A stretch of DNA of 64,000 bases from Paraburkholderia phenoliruptrix (lineage in GTDB: Bacteria > Pseudomonadota > Gammaproteobacteria > Burkholderiales > Burkholderiaceae), in NCBI RefSeq assembly GCF_019511605.1, contig NZ_JAEUAV010000014.1:62001-126000 (forward strand). Reading direction: 5' to 3'. The notes under the pieces were generated by a model. It made no database searches, was not told where the DNA came from, and saw only the letters and a program-made list of their open reading frames with translations. Shown here piece after piece: positions 18,373 through 26,639 of this stretch. A program made the position numbers and the translations under genes. Position 1 is the stretch's first letter; each line of letters opens with the position of its first letter.

Positions 18373-19692
18373 ATGGCTAGTCCCGCAGATCCGCTCCACC
18401 ATCCCGGCGCGGGCGCGCCGCCTTCCAGTTTCGAAGAGGCGACCTACCGCAAGGTCAACTGGCGGCTCACGCCTTTGCTCATGCTCTGCTACGTGGTCGC
18501 CTATCTGGATCGCGTGAACGTGGGTTTCGCGAAGCTGCAAATGACCAGCGATCTCGGTCTGAGCGACGCGGTCTACGGCTTCGGCGCCGGTATTTTCTTC
18601 GTCGGCTACTTTTTCTTCGAAATCCCAAGCAATGTGATCCTGCACAAGGTCGGCGCGCGCGTGTGGATCGCGCGGATCATGGTGTCGTGGGGCGTGATCT
18701 CCATGCTGACCATGTTCGTCACCACGCCGACCATGTTCTACGTGATGCGCTTTCTGCTCGGCGTTGCCGAAGCCGGCTTCTTCCCGGGCATCATCCTGTA
18801 TCTCACGTACTGGTATCCGGCGCATCGGCGCGGACGCATGACGACCTGGTTCATGACCGCAATTGCGCTTTCTGGCGTGATTGGCGGGCCGGTCTCGGGC
18901 TACATCCTCAAGACCTTCAATGGCATGAACGGCTGGCATGGCTGGCAGTGGCTGTTTCTGCTGGAAGGGCTGCCTTCGGTACTGGTGGGCATTCTGGTGT
19001 TCTTCGCGCTCGACGATCGGATTGCCAAAGCGAAGTGGCTCACCAAAGAAGAACAGCAACTGCTCGAGCGTCACGTGAGCGCGGAGGAAGCAAGCAAACA
19101 CGACATGCCGATCCGCCAGGTGCTGACGAGCGGCCGCGTGTTGATGCTCAGTCTGACGTACTTCTCGTTCGTGATGGGCCTGTACGGCGTGAGCTTCTGG
19201 CTGCCGACCATCATCAAGGCGACCGGCGTGACCGATGCGTTGGTGATCGGCCTGCTCTCCGCGGTTCCGTTCGCCGCTGCGGTGGTGGCAATGGTGCTCG
19301 TCGCGCGCAGTGCCGACCGTACCCGCGAGCGGCGCTGGCATATTGCATTGCCCGCCTTTGCGGGGGCGATCGGGCTCGTGCTGTCGGTGATATGGGCGCA
19401 GAACACATTGCTTGCAATGGCTTCTCTCACGCTCGCGACCATGGGCATTCTCACTACGCTGCCGCTCTTCTGGAGCTTGCCGACCGCGATTCTTGCCGGG
19501 ACGGGCGCGGCGGCCGGGATCGCGATGATCAATTCGATCGGAAATCTGGCCGGATTCCTGAGTCCGTATGCCGTGGGATGGTTGAAGCAGGCGACAGCGG
19601 CGAACGATTCGGGCATGTACATGCTGGCAGCGTTCATGGTGCTGGGTGGACTGCTCGCGATCAGCGTGCCGGCGAAGATGGTCAATCGCTGA
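18373..19692 (+). CDS. MFS transporter (anion:cation symporter family)
   Basis: A 439-aa permease with 12 predicted membrane segments. The start region VNWRLTPLLMLCYVVAYLDRVNVGFAKLQM is typical of the ACS family, which takes up organic acids such as phthalate, tartrate, hydroxyphenylacetate or sugar acids. AGAGGAG precedes ATG 18373. Its place after aldehyde dehydrogenase and SDR genes suggests it imports the substrate of that route. A terminator follows. Confidence 0.87.
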   Translation: MASPADPLHHPGAGAPPSSFEEATYRKVNWRLTPLLMLCYVVAYLDRVNVGFAKLQMTSDLGLSDAVYGFGAGIFFVGYFFFEIPSNVILHKVGARVWIARIMVSWGVISMLTMFVTTPTMFYVMRFLLGVAEAGFFPGIILYLTYWYPAHRRGRMTTWFMTAIALSGVIGGPVSGYILKTFNGMNGWHGWQWLFLLEGLPSVLVGILVFFALDDRIAKAKWLTKEEQQLLERHVSAEEASKHDMPIRQVLTSGRVLMLSLTYFSFVMGLYGVSFWLPTIIKATGVTDALVIGLLSAVPFAAAVVAMVLVARSADRTRERRWHIALPAFAGAIGLVLSVIWAQNTLLAMASLTLATMGILTTLPLFWSLPTAILAGTGAAAGIAMINSIGNLAGFLSPYAVGWLKQATAANDSGMYMLAAFMVLGGLLAISVPAKMVNR

Positions 19693-19729
19693 GGTAAAGC
19701 GGTGACGTAAAGCGGCTCGCTGATACTGA

Positions 19730-19762
19730 AGCCCTGGCGGCACTGCGCTGCCAGGGCTTTGT
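19730..19762 (+). terminator. Terminator after the MFS gene
   Basis: Stem AGCCCTGGC / GCCAGGGCT around an 11-nt loop followed by TTGTGTTTCT. The T-tract is weak but the stem is strong and well placed, 38 bp after the stop. Confidence 0.7.
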
Positions 19763-19912
19763 GTTTCTCGGGACTGCGCCGTTACGCGCACTGCTGCGTT
19801 GCCGATCGCACGGCAAGCTGCCGCCAGAACAGCGGTATGTGTTATTCCGTCAGCGAACCAGGGGCGCCGGAGCAGCACCAAAATCGCGCCGGTCTGACGT
19901 GACCAGCGACGC

Positions 19913-20803
19913 TCATTGAGCGTAACGCGCTTCGTCGAGATCGGCGATGAGCGTGCGCCCGGTTGGACGCCAACCCAGGCGCGACTGCGTCAGGGCGCTG
20001 GAGGCCGGCATATCCAGGCCGGTAAACATCGCAAGCCAGCCAAAATGGGCTGCCGCTTCTTGCGGGGGAATCGAAACGACCGGCAAGTTCAAACCTCGAC
20101 CCAGCGCCTCGGCGATTTCCCGGCTGCTGACTCCTTCTTCGCCAACCGCGTGATAGCGCGCGCCCCGCTCGCGCTTTTCCACGGCGAGCCGGTACAGACG
20201 CACGACATCGGAGAGATGGCCCGCCGGCCAACGGTTGCGGCCTTCTCCGACATAGGCGCACACGCCTTTCTCGCGGGCGATGGCGATGAGCGGCGTAATG
20301 AGGCCCTGCCTGAACACGTCGTGGACCTGCGGCAATCGCACCACCGACACGTTGACGCCCTCTTCGAGCAGCGCATTGCCCGCCAGTTCGGAGGCAATGC
20401 GCGGATTGGGGTGGCTCGCGTTGAACACATCTTCACTCGCCGGTTCGCCATGCGCCCCGCTGCCCACACCGGTTCCCGAAGTGATGACAAGCGGACGATC
20501 CGACCCAGCGAGCGCGGAACCCAGCGCTGCGATCGCGCGCTTGTCCTTTTCGCAATTTTCGACGAAGCGGGAGAAGTCATGGTCGAAGGCGGTATGAATC
20601 ACGCCCTCCGCCTTCATCGCGCCGTCGCGCAAACTCTCGGGATCTTCCAGTGTGCCGCGATGCACCTGCGCGCCCGCCGCGATAAGTGCTTGCGCTCCGG
20701 CGTCGGAACGGGCCATGCCGATCACCTCGTGACCCGCGTTGATGAGTTCGGGAACAAGAGCCGAGCCGATGAAGCCGGTCGCCCCGGTCAGAAAAATACG
20801 CAT
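19913..20803 (-). CDS. NAD(P)-dependent epimerase/dehydratase-like SDR
   Basis: A 296-aa extended SDR. The dinucleotide loop GATGFIG is at residues 7-13 and the NmrA/epimerase-like fold runs through the protein (VIHTAFDHDF, GRNRWPAGHLSDVVRLY). I do not find the usual YxxxK catalytic pair, so it may reduce an unusual substrate or act as a sensor. ATG 20803 follows GGAG; an earlier start at 20833 adds only ten residues. It is divergent from an XRE/MLTR regulator, a frequent pairing in which the regulator controls the SDR gene. Confidence 0.85.
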   Translation of the reverse strand: MRIFLTGATGFIGSALVPELINAGHEVIGMARSDAGAQALIAAGAQVHRGTLEDPESLRDGAMKAEGVIHTAFDHDFSRFVENCEKDKRAIAALGSALAGSDRPLVITSGTGVGSGAHGEPASEDVFNASHPNPRIASELAGNALLEEGVNVSVVRLPQVHDVFRQGLITPLIAIAREKGVCAYVGEGRNRWPAGHLSDVVRLYRLAVEKRERGARYHAVGEEGVSSREIAEALGRGLNLPVVSIPPQEAAAHFGWLAMFTGLDMPASSALTQSRLGWRPTGRTLIADLDEARYAQ

Positions 20804-20836
20804 AGTGAGCTCCTTGGTTGTCACCCCGCTCACTAT
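20802..20836. promoter_or_regulatory. Inverted repeat over the SDR start and ribosome binding site
   Basis: A perfect 9-bp inverted repeat ATAGTGAGC (20802-20810) / GCTCACTAT (20828-20836). It spans the SDR start codon and places its SD GGAG at the stem-loop junction. It could be an operator for the divergent regulator or an mRNA hairpin limiting translation. Confidence 0.5.
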
Positions 20837-20900
20837 CCGGCCTTCGCGTATCCCGTTAAAGTAGTGACCTCATCATAGTAAAGCGACTAACAGGGTCATC

Positions 20901-21731
20901 ATGCCAGTGAACACAGCGAGGTCGCTCGGAGATTTCCTCAAAAGCCGCCGCACCCGCCTCGATCCAGCGAGCTTCGGATTTTCCGGACGCAGACGAACTC
21001 CAGGGCTGCGCCGCGAAGAGGTCGCTCAGCGCGCGAACATCAGCCCGACCTGGTACACGTGGCTCGAGCAGGGGCGCGGTGGCGCGCCCTCGGCGCAAGT
21101 GCTGGACCGGGTCGCCAGCGCGTTGCTGCTCACGGATGCAGAGCGCGAGCATCTGTTCATGCTGGGTCTTGGGCGACCGCCCGAGGTCCGCTATAAGTCC
21201 GTGAAGAACGTGAGCCCCCGGTTGCAGCGGCTGCTCGATCTGCTCGACGCGAGCCCGGCGCTGATCAGAACCGCCACCTGGGACATCGTTGCGTGGAACC
21301 GTGCTGCTGCTGTCGTGCTGACCGACTACGCCGCACTGCCCCCCAGTCAGCGCAACATCCTGTACTTCCTGTTTCGCGATCCGGCGGCTCGCGCGAAGCA
21401 GCACGACTGGGAAAGCGTCGCCCGCTTCGTCGTGGGCGGGTTCAGAGCGGACGTGGCTCGCGCGGGCCTTGCATCCGAAGTGGGCGAACTCGTGGACGAA
21501 CTGTGCCGCGTAAGCCCGGAGTTCGACGCGCTGTGGCGAGACAACGAGGTGGTTGGGCACGGCGACGGAGACAACGTCAAGCGCCTGCGGCATCCCGAGT
21601 TGGGGGCTATCGAGCTCGAATACTCGGCGTTTTCCGTCGATGGCCGGCCGGACCTGAGCATGATCGTCTACAACCCGCTCGACGACAAAATAGCCGAGCG
21701 GATCAGAGCGCTCGCCGCGCGTGGCGAATGA
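20901..21731 (+). CDS. XRE-family regulator with MmyB-like ligand-binding domain
   Basis: A 276-aa regulator. Residues about 8-75 hold the helix-turn-helix with the family signature RRRTPGLRREEVAQRANISPTWYTWLEQGR. The rest is the MLTR (MmyB-like) ligand-binding domain, with TWDIVAWNRAAAVVLTDY and LVDELCRVSPEFDALWRDNEV. These proteins usually repress an adjacent divergent dehydrogenase; here that is the SDR at 19913-20803. A second protein of the same type is encoded at 31018-31842. The ligand is unknown. Confidence 0.9.
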   Translation: MPVNTARSLGDFLKSRRTRLDPASFGFSGRRRTPGLRREEVAQRANISPTWYTWLEQGRGGAPSAQVLDRVASALLLTDAEREHLFMLGLGRPPEVRYKSVKNVSPRLQRLLDLLDASPALIRTATWDIVAWNRAAAVVLTDYAALPPSQRNILYFLFRDPAARAKQHDWESVARFVVGGFRADVARAGLASEVGELVDELCRVSPEFDALWRDNEVVGHGDGDNVKRLRHPELGAIELEYSAFSVDGRPDLSMIVYNPLDDKIAERIRALAARGE

Positions 21732-21844
21732 CGACGGAGCAGACAAAACGCGCAACATGCACCGTCATCGCGACGTGGCCCCGAGCAGTGACCCGAAGAA
21801 CCTGGTTGGCCAGGCTGCCGCTTGTTCCACTCGTTAGCGCATCG

Positions 21845-21880
21845 TCAAAACAAAATGGCCGCAGCACCCGCTGCGGCCAT
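21845..21880 (-). terminator. Terminator of the hemC-hemDX-hemY operon
   Basis: Perfect 11-bp stem ATGGCCGCAGC / GCTGCGGCCAT, loop ACCC; on the minus strand it is followed by TTTTGTTTTG. It lies 70 bp after the hemY stop. The regulator on the plus strand ends 113 bp before it. Confidence 0.85.
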
Positions 21881-21948
21881 CCGTCATGACATTCGAAATC
21901 GCGTGCGCTTCAGCAAACGCACAGCGAGCGAAGAAGCGAAAGCGAGCC

Positions 21949-23139
21949 TCACACGATATTCATCGCCAACGCACTCTCGCGATAATGCAGGCTCGCCTTT
22001 TCGGTATCGCCTAGCTGCTCGTGCAGCCGAGCCAACGCGCGGTGCGAGCGGATCTTCAACGTCTCGTTGTCGGCCAGCTTCAACGCACGCTCGAGGAACG
22101 ACTGCGCCTTGCCCCACAACTGCTGATGCAGGCAAAGCCGCCCCAACGCGAACAGAAGATCTGCATCGTCCGGACGGTCCTTCTGCCATGCCTCCGCCTT
22201 CTGGATCAACGGCAACGCGTCGCCGCCCGCGGTGTCCGGATAACGGCGCAGCAAACGCGCGTCCCAGTTCTGAGCGAGCGCGTCCTCGACAATCTTGCGC
22301 GCTTCCTGTGGACGATTCAGCGCGACCAGCAGCTCCGCAGCCAGATCGGCGAGACGCGGCGAATGACGCTCCGTCGGCGTCAACGAGTTCCATAGTTCGA
22401 GCAGCGCATCGGCGTTATGCCGACGATCGCGCAACAGGTTCTCCGCTGCCAGTTGACGCAAACGCACAGCGACAGCCGGATGAATCGCCTCGCGCTTTTC
22501 CAGCGTCTTGACGAGCTTGAGCACTTCGCCCCAGTTCTTCAATTGCTGTTGCGCGCGCAACATGATTTGTTGCGCGTGAATGCGCCGGCCGCCCTGCGAT
22601 TGCATTTCCTTGAGCGCTGCCAGCGCGCCGTCCGCGTCGCGGCCGTCGGCGCGCATGTCGGCGGTGGCCATCAGGCGTGCGTCCTGCCAGTCGGCTTGGT
22701 CGATCTGTGCAAGCCATTCGTCGCGCCGCCCATATTCATGCATGCGATGCGCCGCCGTCGCAGCGATCAAGCCAGCCGCACCCTTGTTGTCGCCGTTCGC
22801 GAGCGCATCTTTGGCGGCCTTTTCCGCACGGGAAAAGCGCCCGGCGTACAGGTTGCCGATTGCGTCGCGCAGCGCCGCATGCGCCTTGGCCACCCGCGCG
22901 CGGGCGCGGTACGCAGCCACGCGCTGCGGCATCCGCCAGATATTGCGCACGATGCGCAAGAGCGCATAGACCAGAATGAACAACACCACGAGCCCGACCA
23001 CGAACAGATTCAACGACATGTCGACGCGGTACGGCGGATACACCAGCAGCACCTGCCCCATGTCGAAGCGCCCGACCACCGCGAGCACCACCGCGATGGC
23101 AAAGAGCAACGCGAGCCACAGAAGTCCCCGGATCGCCAT
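21949..23139 (-). CDS. hemY: HemY-like TPR membrane protein of the haem operon
   Basis: A 396-aa protein of the proteobacterial HemY family (not the Bacillus protoporphyrinogen oxidase of the same name). Two membrane segments lie at about residues 4-22 and 42-62, with the family sequence GRFDMGQVLLVYPPYRVDMSLN between them. A large TPR-rich helical domain follows (ALAALKEMQSQGGRR, LGRLCLHQQLWGKAQSFLERAL). Its exact role in haem biosynthesis is not settled; it may organise late steps at the membrane. It starts 2 bp after hemDX ends, so it is the last gene of the operon. Confidence 0.9.
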   Translation of the reverse strand: MAIRGLLWLALLFAIAVVLAVVGRFDMGQVLLVYPPYRVDMSLNLFVVGLVVLFILVYALLRIVRNIWRMPQRVAAYRARARVAKAHAALRDAIGNLYAGRFSRAEKAAKDALANGDNKGAAGLIAATAAHRMHEYGRRDEWLAQIDQADWQDARLMATADMRADGRDADGALAALKEMQSQGGRRIHAQQIMLRAQQQLKNWGEVLKLVKTLEKREAIHPAVAVRLRQLAAENLLRDRRHNADALLELWNSLTPTERHSPRLADLAAELLVALNRPQEARKIVEDALAQNWDARLLRRYPDTAGGDALPLIQKAEAWQKDRPDDADLLFALGRLCLHQQLWGKAQSFLERALKLADNETLKIRSHRALARLHEQLGDTEKASLHYRESALAMNIV

Positions 23140-23141
23140 GA

Positions 23142-25163
23142 TTAACCTCGGCTCCGGTATTGATTGACCGCTTGCAGACTGGTGTTCAGATTCGGCAACT
23201 CCACTGCGGCTGAGCCGGCTTCGACCTGCTTGACGAGATCGACCACGTTCTGCGTTTTCTTCGACGATGCATCGAAATAACGCGTCAGCGCGTTTTGCGC
23301 CGCCTGCAAGTCGGACTTGAGCGTGGTCTCGTTGCGCGACAGCAGCGCGAGCCGTGCCGACAACAGCCGCAGCTTCACGTTCTCACGCACGAAATAGCCC
23401 TGATCGGGCGCGACCATCATCGCATCGGCATGGTCGATGCGGCGCACCTGCACGAGGCTCGTCAACTGCTGGCCGATGCCGCTCGTCACCTCGTGCCACC
23501 ACACTTTCCAGCGCGGCTCGCCGGTGGCCGCCGCGACCTTCGCCGTGTCGGCCCAGGTGGCCGCGCGCGGCGTGGCATGCGCAATGGGCGCCTCGCCCGA
23601 GAGCGGCAGGCTGTCTACCTGATCGACCGCGTTGTCGAGCTTGATGGCAAGACCTGTGAGGTCGGTGGAAGGCGCCGCCTTCAGCTTGTCGATGTCCTGC
23701 GCGATGGCCTTGCGCACCGCGACCGCCTGCGCGCTGTCGGACGCCGCGAGCCGCGTGTCGGCGCTTTGCAGCGCGAAAAGCGCAAGCTGTGTGTTGCCGG
23801 TCAATTGCAATTGCTGACTCGCGGCAGAGAGCATTTGCCCGACCTCGGCGAGTGTCCAGTCGTCGCGATTGCGCGCCAGATCGGCGTATTGCTGTTGCAG
23901 CGCCTGTTGCGCGGCCTGTGCATCGGCGAGCTTGCCTTCCAGTTGCGCGACCTGCGAGTCCGACTGACGCACCGTGGCGAGCGCCTGCTCGGTCTTGATG
24001 CGCAACTCGTTGGTTTGTGTGTCGTTCGCCTGCTGGCGCTGCGCGATCTGCTGTTCGGTGCGCTCCAGCTTGCGATTGAGCGCGTACCCGCCCACGCCCG
24101 CGGCGCAAGCCAGAACCACGACGACAAACCACAGCAGCGGTCCGCTCGCGCTGCGGCGCTTCTGCGCTTCGTAGGGCGTGAAGGGTTGGTTCGGCGGCAA
24201 GCTGGCAGTCGCGGCCGGCTGGGGTGAAGCGTTCGTGGATGCGTTCGTTTCAGTCATGCGTGATTGAGCCGGTGAATGAGCCGGATTGGACGGTACCGGT
24301 TGAACTACGGTCGGCAGGGCGGCGAGCAGGGCTTGGGCGATGCGCTCGTCGCCCGCGCCGGACACCGTAATCCTATCAAAACCCAATGCCCGCGCGGTCT
24401 GCGCGATACGGGGATGCGGCGTGACGAGCAGCGCGCGCTTGAGCTGCGCGATTTCGTCGGCGGTCAGATGTTCGTGCGCGAGTTCGTGCAGATTGCGCAC
24501 GCCCTCGGAACTCGTGAGCAGCCATGCATGCGCTTCGCCCGCCAGCAGTTGATGAACGCGCGCCCACGCCCCGATAGACGGTTCGGGCACGAGGCGCCGG
24601 TAAGCAGCGACCGTCTCGACCTGCGCGCCCGCTTCGCGCAGACGATCCGCAAGCCACTCGCGGCCGCCGTCGCCGCGCACGATCAGCACACGCTTGCCTT
24701 CGAGGCCCGTCTCGCCGAGCGCGGCCTCGATCGCGGCGTAGAGTCCCTCAGAATCGAAGCGACCGTTCTCGTCATCCACGCCCGCTGCCGGGCTGATGAC
24801 CTGGTGTGCCGGCGCACTCACGCCGTGTCGCGCGAGCGCACGCACACTGCCCGGCCCGACCACGCCGAGCGGCAACGCATGCGGCCAGATCGCGCCGCTC
24901 TTCGCAAACGCGTGGTCGATCGCATTGGGCGACACGAATACGACGAGCGCGTAACGCTCCAGCGAACCGAGCGCGGCGCGCAGCGGCGTGTCGTCCGCAA
25001 CCGGCGCTATGTCGATGAGCGGAAAGTCGAGCGTGGCGACGCCGGCTGCGGCAAGCCGCGCGATCAACTCGCTCGACTGACCGGCCGGTCGCGTAATGAC
25101 GACCGTGAACGCCGCCTGACCGGCGCCCACGGATGATGCGTTGCGTGGAGTGTCGGCGGCCAT
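23142..25163 (-). CDS. hemDX: Uroporphyrinogen-III synthase fused to HemX
   Basis: A 673-aa fusion. Residues about 15-275 are HemD, which closes and inverts hydroxymethylbilane to uroporphyrinogen III (FTVVITRPAGQSSELIARL, VVFVSPNAIDHAFA, VLIVRGDGGREWLADRLREAGA). After a Pro/Ala/Asn linker comes one membrane helix at about 340-360 (LLWFVVVVLACAAGVGGYAL), a coiled coil rich in Q/A/E to about 440, and the HemX domain. In enterobacteria hemD and hemX are separate genes; the fusion is usual in Burkholderia. It shares one base with the hemC stop (TGATG) and ends 2 bp before hemY, so translation is tightly coupled. Confidence 0.9.
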   Translation of the reverse strand: MAADTPRNASSVGAGQAAFTVVITRPAGQSSELIARLAAAGVATLDFPLIDIAPVADDTPLRAALGSLERYALVVFVSPNAIDHAFAKSGAIWPHALPLGVVGPGSVRALARHGVSAPAHQVISPAAGVDDENGRFDSEGLYAAIEAALGETGLEGKRVLIVRGDGGREWLADRLREAGAQVETVAAYRRLVPEPSIGAWARVHQLLAGEAHAWLLTSSEGVRNLHELAHEHLTADEIAQLKRALLVTPHPRIAQTARALGFDRITVSGAGDERIAQALLAALPTVVQPVPSNPAHSPAQSRMTETNASTNASPQPAATASLPPNQPFTPYEAQKRRSASGPLLWFVVVVLACAAGVGGYALNRKLERTEQQIAQRQQANDTQTNELRIKTEQALATVRQSDSQVAQLEGKLADAQAAQQALQQQYADLARNRDDWTLAEVGQMLSAASQQLQLTGNTQLALFALQSADTRLAASDSAQAVAVRKAIAQDIDKLKAAPSTDLTGLAIKLDNAVDQVDSLPLSGEAPIAHATPRAATWADTAKVAAATGEPRWKVWWHEVTSGIGQQLTSLVQVRRIDHADAMMVAPDQGYFVRENVKLRLLSARLALLSRNETTLKSDLQAAQNALTRYFDASSKKTQNVVDLVKQVEAGSAAVELPNLNTSLQAVNQYRSRG

Positions 25164-26167
25164 CAGTCGCCGGAGACCGGGCTGTTGGCCGTGCCGCCTG
25201 CCGGGCCGCTTGCCGTGCTCAGCGCGCGGACAATCTCCATCGCGCCTTGCTGTTCGAGCGCGTTCGCCACTTCGCGGCCCAGCGCCACGGCGCGCTCCAC
25301 GGTCGGTGCGGGCGCCGAGGCCTGCGCACTGAGCACGCGCCGGCCATCCGGCGTGGCCACGACGCCGCGCAGGTGCAACGCGCCGTCATGCCACTCGGCA
25401 TAGGCCGCGAGCGGCACTTCACAACTGCCGCCGAGCGCGCGCGACACCATGCGCTCCGCCTCGACGGCTGCCGCCGTATGCTCGTGATGCAGCGGCGCGA
25501 GCCACGCCGCAAGGTCCGCCCGGCCTGCGCGAATCTCAATGCCGAGCGCGCCCTGCCCCGCAGCAGGCAAGCTGTCTTGCGGATCGAGCAGCGCGCGAAT
25601 CCTGTCGCCAAGACCCAGGCGCTTCAAACCCGCTGCGGCGAGAATGATCGCCGCGTAATCGCCGCGGTCGAGCTTGGCGAGGCGCGTGTCCAGATTGCCT
25701 CGCAGCGGACGCACTTCGAGATGCGGATAGCGCATGCGCAGCATCGCTTCGCGGCGCAGGCTCGAGGTGCCCACCACCGCGCCCGCGGGCAGCGCGGCGA
25801 GCGACTCGTAATGGTTGGAGACCAGCGCGTCACGCGGGTCTTCGCGCTCCATGATGGTGGACAGCGCGAAGCCCGGGGGCAATTCCATCGGCACGTCTTT
25901 GAGCGAATGCACGGCCAGATCGGCGCGGCCGTCGGCGAGCGCGGCTTCGAGTTCTTTCACGAAGAGACCCTTGCCACCCACCTTCGACAACGTACGGTCG
26001 AGAATCTGATCGCCGCGTGTCGTCATTCCGAGGATTTTTACCTCGCAAGATGGATATAATTTGTGCAGCGCACATTGCACATGCTCCGCCTGCCACATGG
26101 CAAGGCGGCTCTCTCGCGAAGCAATCACAAGCGTGTGGGGTGGCGCGGCAAACGTCTCGGTGTTCAT
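25163..26167 (-). CDS. hemC: Hydroxymethylbilane synthase (porphobilinogen deaminase)
   Basis: A 334-aa enzyme joining four porphobilinogens into hydroxymethylbilane. The dipyrromethane cofactor is attached to Cys249 in [12 protein letters not shown], catalytic Asp91 is in [10 protein letters not shown], and the substrate-binding Arg set SSLRREAML and [11 protein letters not shown] is present. It is the first gene of hemC-hemDX-hemY. The start ATG 26167 ([26 protein letters not shown]) has no good SD upstream (ATCGACAAGCTA), so initiation may be weak. Confidence 0.95.
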   Translation of the reverse strand: MNTETFAAPPHTLVIASRESRLAMWQAEHVQCALHKLYPSCEVKILGMTTRGDQILDRTLSKVGGKGLFVKELEAALADGRADLAVHSLKDVPMELPPGFALSTIMEREDPRDALVSNHYESLAALPAGAVVGTSSLRREAMLRMRYPHLEVRPLRGNLDTRLAKLDRGDYAAIILAAAGLKRLGLGDRIRALLDPQDSLPAAGQGALGIEIRAGRADLAAWLAPLHHEHTAAAVEAERMVSRALGGSCEVPLAAYAEWHDGALHLRGVVATPDGRRVLSAQASAPAPTVERAVALGREVANALEQQGAMEIVRALSTASGPAGGTANSPVSGD

Positions 26168-26639
26168 TAGCTTGTCGATTGAATGACGGGATCAAATAAC
26201 AAGGAATGTTAGCACGCGCCCTTGCGCTCTCCCCCCGGTTCGCCCCCTGCCGCTCGTTGCGGAACAAGGCTCGAATCGAGGTGCGGCGGGGCGCCGTGCC
26301 GACCCGGTAGCAACGGAGGAGACGGGCTTCGCGCCACGCGCGGCTGTCCCACGCGCTTTGGAGGCTGTCTTGCGGCTGTCTCGAGGCTGACTTTAGGCTG
26401 TCCCGCCTGAGCCTCTTCGCGCACGATCGTTCGCGCATCGCGCCGCTGCATGCGCGATGATTCAATGCGGCGCAACATGCGCCGTATGCAGAGTTCGTGC
26501 GAGCGCGGCCCTCCTCTCCGACGTATCGTCATCGGTGCATACCGCTTCATGCAGTTCACGTTGCAGTTCAGTGCAGTTTCGAGTTCCGCAGTAGCAGTTC
26601 ATCACTTAACAGACCCTGGCTTCCCTGAGGAAACCCATC
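26168..26639. other. Divergent intergenic region hemC / ppc
   Basis: 472 bp without a supported gene. It includes a degenerate run of GGCTGTC units (about 26342-26405) and four copies of GCAGTT (26551, 26563, 26572, 26594) close to the ppc start, which might be binding sites. TGCTAACA and TTATTT on the minus strand near 26210-26185 could be a weak hemC promoter. Confidence 0.4.
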
